A DNA stretch of 64,000 bases from CAXBMB01 sp052078155 (GTDB lineage: Bacteria; Pseudomonadota; Alphaproteobacteria; Kiloniellales; DSM-21159): assembly GCA_052078155.1 (NCBI GenBank), contig JBQJBP010000005.1:93507-157506 (forward strand). Reading direction: 5' to 3'. A program made the position numbers and the translations under genes. The notes beneath the pieces are model-generated. The model was not told the DNA's origin. It made no database searches and saw only the letters and a program-made list of their open reading frames with translations. This document shows, piece after piece, positions 24,815 to 32,948 of the stretch. Numbering within the stretch: position 1 is the stretch's first letter; every line of letters starts with the position of its first letter.

Positions 24815-26355
24815 TTGACCTCTCCCACCAGAACGGCATCGATGTAGGTAAGCGGACTGTAGAGCTGATCTGCTGTTGCCTGCAGATAGTCGGTCACCGG
24901 TCCGGCCAGTACCGACAGGGCCACCAAAGCGGCCAGCGGCAGCATGGCGGCCAGCACCGGATAAAGAACGGCACCTGACATTGGCGGTCCGCCGCGCCAT
25001 TCACCGCTGTCTTCAGCCTGACCTTCCACCGGTTCGGTTTTCCAGAACAGCGCACTGCCGGCCCGGGCAAAACCCACAACCATCAGCAGGGAGGTGATCA
25101 GGATCGTCGCCCAGACCAGAACCATCTGTTCACTGCTTTGGGCTGAGGCCAGAACCATCAGCTTGCCCAGGAACCCGGACAGCGGCGGCATCCCGGCCAT
25201 GGCAATGGCCACCACAAAAAAGAGTGCGGCCAGCAATCCGTTTTGCGCCATGGGCAAAGCAGATTTCAGCCAGTCACCGGCTTCTTTGCGCCGGTCTGTC
25301 ACCAGATCCGCAATCAGGAACAGGGCCGCCGCGGCAAAGGTGGAGTGGATCATGTAATAGAGCGCCGCCAGGGTGGCCTGCGGTGTGAAGAGGGAGACCG
25401 CCACCATCAGCGTCCCCATGGAGGCCAGCACGGCAAAGGACGCCAGGGGCAGCAGCCGCTTGGCCCCCAGCACGCCAACCGCCCCCAGCACCAGCGTGAT
25501 GATCGCCCCGGGCAGCAGCCAGTCAGCGGCCAGCGACCCGGTCACCTCGTTCCCCGGTGCAAAGGCAATGGTGTAGAAGCGCAGGATGGCGTAAACGCCC
25601 ACCTTGGTCATGATGGCAAAGAGAGCCGCCACGGCAGCCGGGGCACAGGCGTAGGTCTTGGGCAGCCAGAACTGCACGGGAAAGAGCGCTGCTTTAACGG
25701 CAAAGACCACCATCAGAAGGACAGCCGCAACCCTCACCAGGGCGGCATCGCCCGCAGGCAGGTTGCCCATCTTCACCGCCAGGTCAGCGATGTTGAGCGT
25801 GCCCGTCGTGGCATAAAGCGTGCCCAGCGCAACCAGGAACAGGGTCGAGCCCGCCAGGTTCATCACCACGTACTGCAGACCTGCCTGCAACCGTTCTGCC
25901 CCGCCGCCAAAAATCATCAGGCCGTAGGAGGCAATCAGCAACACCTCGAAGAAGACAAAGAGGTTGAACGCATCACCGGTCAGGAAGGCACCGCCAACCC
26001 CCATCATCAGGAAGTGGAACAGCGGATGGAAATGCCGCCCGCGGGTGTCCCAGCCACTGGCCACCACATAAAGCAGCACCATGAAAGCCAGCGTCGACAG
26101 CAGCACCAGCATCAGGGCAGCCAAGCGGTCCAGAACCAGCACGATGCCGAAAGGTGCCGGCCAGTTGCCCAACTCATAAAGCCAGACAGTGCCATCGGCG
26201 GTCATGGACATCAGGCCGAAAGAGATCAGCATCAGCGCCAGTGACCCGGACAGAGAAAACACCCGGGACAACAGGGCGTCATAGCGCATCACCACGGCCA
26301 GGATCGGAGCCAGAACAGCGGGCAGAACGACCGGCGCAATAATCCAATGGGTCAT
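24811..26355 (-). CDS. mrpD: Monovalent cation/H+ antiporter subunit D
   Basis: A 514-residue polytopic protein related to the antiporter-like subunits of complex I. About 14 membrane helices are expected. Conserved marks are the membrane-buried lysines in AVKAALFPVQFWLPKTYACAP-type sequence and IMTKVGVYAILR. It overlaps mrpC by ATGA. MrpD is thought to form a proton path of the antiporter. Confidence 0.95.
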   Translation of the reverse strand: MTHWIIAPVVLPAVLAPILAVVMRYDALLSRVFSLSGSLALMLISFGLMSMTADGTVWLYELGNWPAPFGIVLVLDRLAALMLVLLSTLAFMVLLYVVASGWDTRGRHFHPLFHFLMMGVGGAFLTGDAFNLFVFFEVLLIASYGLMIFGGGAERLQAGLQYVVMNLAGSTLFLVALGTLYATTGTLNIADLAVKMGNLPAGDAALVRVAAVLLMVVFAVKAALFPVQFWLPKTYACAPAAVAALFAIMTKVGVYAILRFYTIAFAPGNEVTGSLAADWLLPGAIITLVLGAVGVLGAKRLLPLASFAVLASMGTLMVAVSLFTPQATLAALYYMIHSTFAAAALFLIADLVTDRRKEAGDWLKSALPMAQNGLLAALFFVVAIAMAGMPPLSGFLGKLMVLASAQSSEQMVLVWATILITSLLMVVGFARAGSALFWKTEPVEGQAEDSGEWRGGPPMSGAVLYPVLAAMLPLAALVALSVLAGPVTDYLQATADQLYSPLTYIDAVLVGEVK

Positions 26356-26714
26356 GCCTGTTCTCCCGTCTTCTGATTACTGTCGTCCGGGTCTTCAGAC
26401 ATGTTGATCTTGTCGTCTCCGCTTTCCAGGTAAGCCCCCAGGCCGATCAGCACCACAACGGCTGTCATGCCAAAGGAGATCACAATGGCCGTCAGAACCA
26501 GAGCCTGCGGCAGAGGATCGGTGTAGGTGGTCACCCCCTCTTCCAGCACAGGCGGGGCGTTAACAGCCAGCCGGCCCGTGGCGAAGAGGAAAACATTCAC
26601 CGCGTAAGAGAGCATCATGGTTCCCAGAATGACCGGGAAGGCCCTGAGCCGCAGGATCAGATAGATCCCCGCAGCGGTCAGAACGCCAATGGCGCTGGCA
26701 ACGAGCAGTTCCAT
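26352..26714 (-). CDS. mrpC: Monovalent cation/H+ antiporter subunit C
   Basis: A 120-residue NuoK-like protein with three helices and the family pattern ILRLRAFPVILGTMMLSYAVNVFLFATGRL. ALVLTAIVISFGMTAVVVL forms the last helix. The ATG at 26714 starts one base after the mrpA/B stop. A 20-residue acidic tail follows the last helix. Confidence 0.95.
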   Translation of the reverse strand: MELLVASAIGVLTAAGIYLILRLRAFPVILGTMMLSYAVNVFLFATGRLAVNAPPVLEEGVTTYTDPLPQALVLTAIVISFGMTAVVVLIGLGAYLESGDDKINMSEDPDDSNQKTGEQA

Positions 26715-26715
26715 A

Positions 26716-29664
26716 TCAGCGGCCCCCCTTCGATGGTTTGGCCCCGACTGGCGCGGCATCTTTCTGACTCAGATCTTCCATCGGCGCAGGGGGCGGTGGG
26801 TCATCTGGTCCCCCTTCCGGCGGATCGGCCGGATCATAGTCCATGGCCTCCAGGTTGACCGTCTCACCCGCCCGGCGGGCAATGCGGGACAGGCTGTAAA
26901 GCATCAGCATCACAGCGCCCAGAACGGTCAGGAAAACCCCCAGGTCAAAGGACATGGCTGTCGCCAGTTCAAACTTCTCCAGCGGCGGAATTTTGACATA
27001 GCCGAAATCGCTGGTGAGGAAGGGACGTCCGGCAAAGAAAGCTCCGATGCCGGTGAAGGCGGCAATCAGCACGCCCAGACCGATCAGGGTGTGGTACTCC
27101 ACCTTCTCCCGCACCCGTGTCCAGGCAAAGCCGCTGGCCATGTATTGCATCAAAAGGGCAATGGCGACGATCAGACCGGCAATGAACCCGCCGCCCGGCT
27201 GGTTATGGCCGCGCAGGAAGATGAAGACCCCGACCATCACGGCAATGGGCAGCAGCAGGCGGGTCACAACCACCATCATCAGGGGATGGCGATCCCGGGA
27301 CTGGGGCCGTTCAAAGACCCAGCCGGACAGGCGCTTGGCGGCCTGACCGTTAAAGAGGGCTTCCATCAGGCTGTAGATCGCCAGACCGGCAATGCCCAGC
27401 ACGATGATCTCGCCGAAGGTGTCATAACCACGGAAGTCGACCAGTATCACATTGACCACGTTGGTCCCGCCGCCGCCACTGTAGGAATTGGCCAGGTGGT
27501 AGTCGGAAATGGTGCTGAAATCCCGGGTCATGAAAGCATACGCCAGGGCCATGATGCCCCCGCCACCGGCAAGGGCGATGATGGCGTCACGCGCCCGCAG
27601 CCAGCTGCCACTTTCCTTCGGGGTCTTGTTGGGCATGAAGTTCAGCGCCAGCAACAACAGCATGATGGTGACAATCTCCACAGAGATCTGCGTCATGGCC
27701 AGATCCGGGGCGGAGAGATAAACGAAGCCCAGAGAGATGGTCAGGCCGATCACCCCGGTCACCACCAGCGAGAGGAAGCGGCTGCGGTGATAGATCACCA
27801 CCGCCAGCACCGCCACCACCAGCAGGAACCAGGTGACAAGCGCCAGGGCGGGCGTTGGCAGCATCTCGCGGGTGCCCGGGCTGTGGGTCCCGCCAAGGAA
27901 CGCCAGCACACCCAGCGCCACGGTAGAGGCCGTGAAGATGGCCAGATAGCGGCTGATGGCACCGTTGTGCACCAGATCCGTAAACCCTCTGGACAGCGAC
28001 ACCACAAAGGCCATCAGGCTGTCAAAAATGCTCTTGGCCTCGGGACGGGGCAAGGACAGCCAGATGGCTTCCAGTCCCCGGTGCCGCCACAAGAGAAACG
28101 CCCCGCCTGCCACGGCAATCACGCTCATCAGCAAGGCCGGTGTGAAGCCGTGCCAGATGGCAATGGAGTAGGCTGGCAGCTCTGCGCTGCCGATCACCGC
28201 CTGGGCGGACGTGGCCACCAGGGGCCCGACAATGGGATTGGGAATGATGCCGATCAGAACCGTCATCAGCGCCAGGAAAGCCGGCGCACACCACAGAGAA
28301 AAGCCAGGGTCATGGGGCGTTGCAGGATAGTCGCTGCGTTTGGGGCCGCCAAAAACATGGAAGATGTAGCGCAGGGAGTAGGCAACAGAGAGCAGAGCCC
28401 CGAAAGTGGCCAGCACCGGCACCAGCCAGCTGTTGCCGAACCAGAGGGTGTGTGAGGCTTCTTCCAGCATCATTTCCTTGGACAGGAAGCCGTTGAGCAG
28501 AGGGATCCCGGCCATGGAGAGGGCCGTCAGGGTGGCAATCACCGCCGTGATGGGCATGAAGGCAGCCAGCCCCCCCAGCCGCTTGATGTCGCGGGTATGA
28601 ACGGCGTGATCAACAATCCCGGCACTCATGAAGAGCGCGGCTTTAAAGACCACGTGATTGATGATGTGGAAGACCGCCACCACAGCCGCCAAGGGGGTGC
28701 CAAAGCCCAGCAGCATGGTCACCAGTCCCAGCTGGCTGACGGTAGAAAAGGCCAGCAAGGCCTTCAGATCATCCTTGAACAGGGCGATGGCTGCACCGAT
28801 CACCATGGTGACCAGCCCGGTGGTCGCAACGATGTAAAACCACTCTTCTGTTCCTGCCAGCACCGGCCAGAGCCTTGCCATCAGGAAGATGCCTGCTTTC
28901 ACCATGGTGGCGGAATGCAGGTAGGCCGAAACCGGCGTTGGCGCCGCCATGGCATGGGGCAGCCAGAAATGGAACGGGAACTGGGCCGACTTGGTAAAGG
29001 CCCCCAGCAGGATCAGCAGCAAGGCAGGCAGATAGAGCGGGGATGCCTGAATTTCCGACCCGTGGCGCAGGATCTCGCTGAGTTCATAACTGCCTGCAAT
29101 GTCCCCCAGAATCAGCATGCCCCCGATCATGGCCAGGCCACCCATACCGGTCACCGCCAGAGCCATGCGCGCGCCCTGTCGCCCTTCCGGGGTATGTTTC
29201 CAATAGCCGATCAGCAGGAAGGAGGACAGCGAGGTCAGTTCCCAGAAAATTAACAGCAGCAGCACGTTGTTGGACAGGACAATGCCCAGCATGGCGCCCT
29301 GGAAAAGCATCAGATAGGTATAGAACTGCCCCATGGGGTCGGTGCGGGACAGATAGAAACGGGCGTAGAGGATGATCAGCAGGCCGATGCCCAAGATCAT
29401 CAAGGCAAAGAGCAGCCCCAGGCCGTCCAGCATGAAGGAGACATTGAGCCCCAGGTTCGGCATCCAGTTGATGTCATAGCGCAGTACCTCCCCGCGCATC
29501 ACGGCCGGGGCTTCGATCAACAGCATGATCAAAGCAAAGAGGGTGGCAGAGCCGACCGATCCGGCGCAGGCATTGCGGCCCCTGCGGATCATCAACCCTG
29601 GCAGCAGTGCCCCGATAAACGGCATCGCTGCAATCAGCGGCAGCAACGAACTCAACTGAAGCAT
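26716..29664 (-). CDS. mrpA: Fused MrpA-MrpB antiporter subunit
   Basis: A 982-residue protein. The first 750 or so residues are MrpA: a complex-I-like core with [22 protein letters not shown] and the glutamate/lysine motif around [16 protein letters not shown], plus the MrpA C-terminal helices. The last 200 residues are MrpB-like ([48 protein letters not shown] without break). Such PhaAB fusions are usual in alphaproteobacteria. The tail is Pro/Asp-rich and soluble. The first gene of a six-gene operon, with GGGG before the ATG. It handles Na+, pH and probably salt stress. Confidence 0.95.
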   Translation of the reverse strand: [982 protein letters not shown]

Positions 29665-30008
29665 TTGACCCCTGTCCAGCCTGGTGAGTGTGGTTCACAC
29701 CACCGGGCTTTCTGTTCTTAAAGTGAAAGCTCTTCTCCCCCCGACCGCTGTCCAGGCTGGCCGCTGCCGGAATGAAAAGACACTTACCAATTTGGTAAAA
29801 AGCGCCCCCCTGACAAGCTGAATCGGCAGGCCGCCTCTATCGCTTGGCCGAGGGGAAGATCATCCTTCTACCCAAAAATCAAATGTAGCTAGATAACGAC
29901 TACAGCGTCAGGGTCAAGGTTATTGGCCAAAAATCCCCCTCGGTGATGTCCCGGCGGTGTCCTGACCCCGCTCCGTTGCAAGCGGCAGGTGTCGGTGATT
30001 TTCCCTTT
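29665..30008. other. mrp promoter region
   Basis: 344 bp between the mrp start and dispersed element copy 3. It should contain the mrp promoter. The AT-rich stretch near 29780-29800 (CTTACCAATTTGGTAAAAAG) includes the short palindrome TTACCAATTTGGTAA, a candidate operator. Confidence 0.45.
29783..29797. promoter_or_regulatory. Palindrome upstream of mrp
   Basis: TTACCAATTTGGTAA is a 15-bp palindrome around a central T (arms TTACCAA/TTGGTAA), about 120 bp upstream of the mrpA start. It may be a regulator binding site; the regulator is unknown. Confidence 0.4.
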
Positions 30009-30144
30009 AGAGTGTGATCGACAGAACCAGAAGCGCTTTGGCTTGGAACTAAACCGCGAATCATCCTCATAAAACACTGAGAAGAAGCAAATTCACGCTT
30101 CAAGCGCTATCAAACAGTGATTCCACTCAAACTGATTTTACTCT
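30009..30144 (+). repeat. Dispersed hairpin element, copy 3 (full, diverged)
   Basis: A 136-bp copy beginning AGAGTGTGATCGACAG and ending CTGATTTTACTCT. It retains AAGCGCTTTGGCTT, the AACTAAACC arm, the CCTCATAAAACACTGAG segment, TTCACGCTTCAAGCG and GTGATTCCACTC. The first arm has changed to ACAGAACCAG, so hairpin 1 is weakened. It sits between the divergent mrp and small membrane protein genes. Confidence 0.8.
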
Positions 30145-30272
30145 GTGAAGTTATGTCAGGTGCTTGAATTTTCGATCTTTTACGAAGAATGGAATGAATG
30201 TGCTGCCTTCTGTGATAAAACAATCATCAGAGAAAGAGAAAAGAACCAACACCACCCTGGGGGGATCAACTC

Positions 30273-30647
30273 ATGCCGTCGCTTGCCCGTCTGGCGATTC
30301 GCTTCGCCTTTGTCTACGCCCTCGCGGCCATGACCATCGGCCTTTTTATGGTCGCCAGCAAAGATCATACGCTCTCTGTTGCCCATGCCCACTTTGTTCT
30401 GATCGGCTGGCTGGGTCTGCTCACGGTCGGCTTGCTGTTTCACCAGATCCCTGCTCTGGCTGAAGGGCGGCTCTCCCAGATTGCCACCTGGTGTCTGGTC
30501 CTGGCCGTGCCGGTGATGGCCGGGGGCATCGGCCTGCTGCACTACGGCAACCTCTGGGCAGACCCCATTGCCGCCGTTGGCTCGCTGGCCGTTTTTCTCT
30601 CTGTCCTGCTGCTGACCATCCGGGTCTGGGGCAAGGGCCTGAAATAG
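30273..30647 (+). CDS. Small four-helix membrane protein
   Basis: A 124-residue protein with four predicted helices (about 8-27, 36-56, 68-90, 97-117). The second begins SVAHAHFVLIGWLG. The paired histidines and LLFHQIPAL resemble part of the haem-binding region of cytochrome oxidase subunit I-like proteins, and similar short proteins are known in proteobacteria without an assigned role. Haem binding is possible but unproven. It is flanked on both sides by dispersed elements (copies 3 and 4). The start is ATG after GGGGGGAT. Confidence 0.75.
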   Translation: MPSLARLAIRFAFVYALAAMTIGLFMVASKDHTLSVAHAHFVLIGWLGLLTVGLLFHQIPALAEGRLSQIATWCLVLAVPVMAGGIGLLHYGNLWADPIAAVGSLAVFLSVLLLTIRVWGKGLK

Positions 30648-30689
30648 CCTGCCTTTGGCAGTCCCCAGTCAGGCCCAAATCGCTCACGC

Positions 30690-30778
30690 TTCAAACATTG
30701 AAAAGAGCTTCACGCTTCAGGTGTGACCACAATTAGGTGTGACAAGTTAATGAGACCACCTGAAGCGATGTGACTCTA
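30690..30778 (+). repeat. Dispersed hairpin element, copy 4 (right half)
   Basis: A truncated copy holding the AACATTGAAAAGAGCTTCACGC centre and the right end TGTGACTCTAG. A perfect 11-bp stem, CGCTTCAGGTG (30713-30723) with CACCTGAAGCG (30757-30767), replaces the usual hairpin 3 arms. The terminal CTA (30776-30778) provides the stop codon of the GDYXXLXY gene. Confidence 0.75.
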
Positions 30779-31303
30779 GGGCCAGGGCGCGCCTTTGACA
30801 AAAACCTCATCAATGCGGACAGAGCCATCTTCATAGACATTGAGCCGGACGGTAACATCGTCACGATTGGGCTCTGCCGTGCCTTCCGGAACAAAAAATC
30901 TCTCGATCCCGAAGTCCAGACGTCTTCCGTCTGCAGTACCTTTGATAACCACTTCACCGGCCCCAAGGCCGTCCGGTTTGTCATCGGACGAGGCGATGGG
31001 CCTGTAAAAACCTGCCTCCTCTTTCAGGACAATCCAGACATTGCCTTTCGCGCCGGGATAGTTGAGCTGCGGTGCCAGCCAGGGCTGGGGGTCAGCACCG
31101 TTGTGCGTCCTGCTGAACTCGTAGGCCAATCGAATGTACTGACCGCTGAGCAGGGAGCGGGGATCGTAGGAAGCGGTTTCCACCATGATGGCCGCCACCG
31201 GTTGCCGCAAAGCGCCGCTTTCATGAGCGTACCAGGCCGCGAAGAAGACCATCTGCAACAAAACAACAAGGACAACCAGACGCCTGCGCAGGGTATTACT
31301 CAT
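30776..31303 (-). CDS. GDYXXLXY domain protein
   Basis: A 175-residue protein with one N-terminal membrane helix (about 9-27) and an extracytoplasmic domain. The family motif appears as SGQYIRLAYEFSR, with Gln in place of the usual Asp. The C-terminal half contains VVIKGTADGRRLDFGIERFFVPEG, also characteristic. Such genes almost always follow a DUF2157 gene. Here the start (ATG at 31303, MSNTLRRRL) overlaps the DUF2157 end by 8 bp. The function of the pair is unknown. The TAG stop lies in dispersed element copy 4. Confidence 0.87.
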   Translation of the reverse strand: MSNTLRRRLVVLVVLLQMVFFAAWYAHESGALRQPVAAIMVETASYDPRSLLSGQYIRLAYEFSRTHNGADPQPWLAPQLNYPGAKGNVWIVLKEEAGFYRPIASSDDKPDGLGAGEVVIKGTADGRRLDFGIERFFVPEGTAEPNRDDVTVRLNVYEDGSVRIDEVFVKGAPWP

Positions 31304-32525
31304 GGCCTGCCTCCCCTGCCTGGACGGGTCTGTGTTCAAGCATCAGGGACCGTCGCCAGCGTTCCAGCAGGTAACCAACGAGCACCAGCAGGAACCCAGC
31401 CACCACGAACACGATACCTGTGTTGAGCATGCTGCCCATCAAATCCAGGAACCGCGTGATGATGCCCACCCCCAACAGAACCATGCTGATGTTAAGCAGC
31501 CAAAACTGCTGGGTCATGGCCCCTTTCACCACCGCCCAGATCAACAGACAGAAATAGCCGATCCAGGCAAAAACGGAGACCAGCAAAGGCATAAGAAAAA
31601 CGCTGCGGTCGTATCCGAAAGAGAAGTAATCGAAAGACCAATCCACCTGGACAACGGCCATCAAAGTGAAGGCGACAAAACAGGCAAGGGTCGACAGCAG
31701 GCCGATGTAAAAGAGCAATGAATAGCCCCCTTCCACCCGACGCAGCACGGGAGCCAGAAGGAGTGATACGATCAAAAGCCCCAGGGGCAGGCCCTGTGAA
31801 ACCATTGAGAACGTGCCATCGGCCAGTTGAAAGTAGTTGTGGGCAAAGCCCAGGATGTAGAGATAAAGCAGAGTTCCCACAGCGCCGCTGTACAAAAAGT
31901 ATGAGCCAAAGGGGCTGTCTTTTGCCCGCAACAGCACGCCACTCAGCCAAAGGCAAAGCAACAAAGCGGGCAAGAGACCATTGGCTTCAAAACCGATGTC
32001 ATCCAGATAATCAAAGAAATCCAGGCTCCAAAGCGCCAGCCCTACAATCGCCAGAAGGGCAATAGGGCCACTGCGCAGCAGAAAGGCCAACGGCGCGATC
32101 ATAACCGCCCAGATCAGATAGGATTCCCCGCTTTCTGACGTGAGATGGAAAATCTGGGCCATCAGGCCGATACCAGCCATAAAGAGCCCAGCCCCCAGGA
32201 AATGCAGGCTCATGGCCGTCTTGCCATAGCCTTTGCGATCCGCAAACAATCCCAGACCATGGGTGGTCCCCAGCAGGGCTATGAAAACAGAGATCTTCAA
32301 CAGGCTGGAAAACTCATCCCAATTGGTGGCGATGATCAGGATGATCCCCAGCAAGGCCACAAGCGACCCGAAACCGCGCAGGGCATTGCTGAGAGACAGC
32401 CAGCCCTGGTGCTTGAAATCTCCACTGCGGGCATGTTCCTGCAACTGGTTCGCTGTTTCTTCGGAGATAATCTTCTGCTCCACAGAAGAGTCTAAAAAAG
32501 CAGAGAGTTTCTTTTCAAACGACAC
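31296..32525 (-). CDS. DUF2157 multi-pass membrane protein
   Basis: A 409-residue protein. A cytoplasmic helical N-terminus (about 1-45, SVEQKIISEETANQLQEHA) is typical of DUF2157. It is followed by about 12 membrane helices, beginning LVALLGIILIIATNWDEFSS. The start is GTG with GGTGAG six bases upstream. It forms a two-gene operon with the GDYXXLXY gene. The pair is widespread in Gram-negative bacteria; a role in envelope maintenance is plausible but not established. Confidence 0.88.
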   Translation of the reverse strand: MSFEKKLSAFLDSSVEQKIISEETANQLQEHARSGDFKHQGWLSLSNALRGFGSLVALLGIILIIATNWDEFSSLLKISVFIALLGTTHGLGLFADRKGYGKTAMSLHFLGAGLFMAGIGLMAQIFHLTSESGESYLIWAVMIAPLAFLLRSGPIALLAIVGLALWSLDFFDYLDDIGFEANGLLPALLLCLWLSGVLLRAKDSPFGSYFLYSGAVGTLLYLYILGFAHNYFQLADGTFSMVSQGLPLGLLIVSLLLAPVLRRVEGGYSLLFYIGLLSTLACFVAFTLMAVVQVDWSFDYFSFGYDRSVFLMPLLVSVFAWIGYFCLLIWAVVKGAMTQQFWLLNISMVLLGVGIITRFLDLMGSMLNTGIVFVVAGFLLVLVGYLLERWRRSLMLEHRPVQAGEAGHE

Positions 32526-32948
32526 GAATACTCACCAATCTGTTCAAAACAATCAGGCAGGCGCTCCTTATCCGGACCTGCCCGGGTTTATCTGAATCTG
32601 TCCGACGGAGCGCTCCCCTGCGCCAACGTCAGATGGAATAATACTACCTGCAGGCTCTACAATCCCTTGTGCCAAGGCAAGCCCCGGAAACCAGGATTTT
32701 GTCTCTTGGCAGCCTGCTGGCTGACCCTGTGCTTCAAGCAGGGCAAAAGTAAGGCCATCTGCTCAGCAAACAAGGAAGTGCCTCTCCCTGCCTGTCCGGA
32801 AAAGATCCTATCCACATACGGGACCAGAAAGCTGTGGGCGAAACCGCCCGCTGTCGGTTATCATTAAGGGGTTGATCGCGGGTGCTGGTTCCTTTTCAGC
32901 ATTATCCCGGCGCGTCACCACATTCCAGAGAATTTAGGGAGCAGCGGC
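32526..32948. other. Divergent spacer without recognised gene
   Basis: 423 bp between the DUF2157 start and the molybdenum hydroxylase start. It should hold both promoters. No repeat copy or clear hairpin was noticed. Confidence 0.45.

Noticed and set aside
26689..28455. 588-codon open frame on the plus strand
   Set aside because: It is antisense to the MrpAB fusion gene and has the His/Gln/Gly-rich composition of a shadow; no domain is visible.
29783..29797. Palindrome considered as a terminator of the mrp region
   Set aside because: It is upstream of mrpA, AT-rich and without a T-run, so an operator is more likely.
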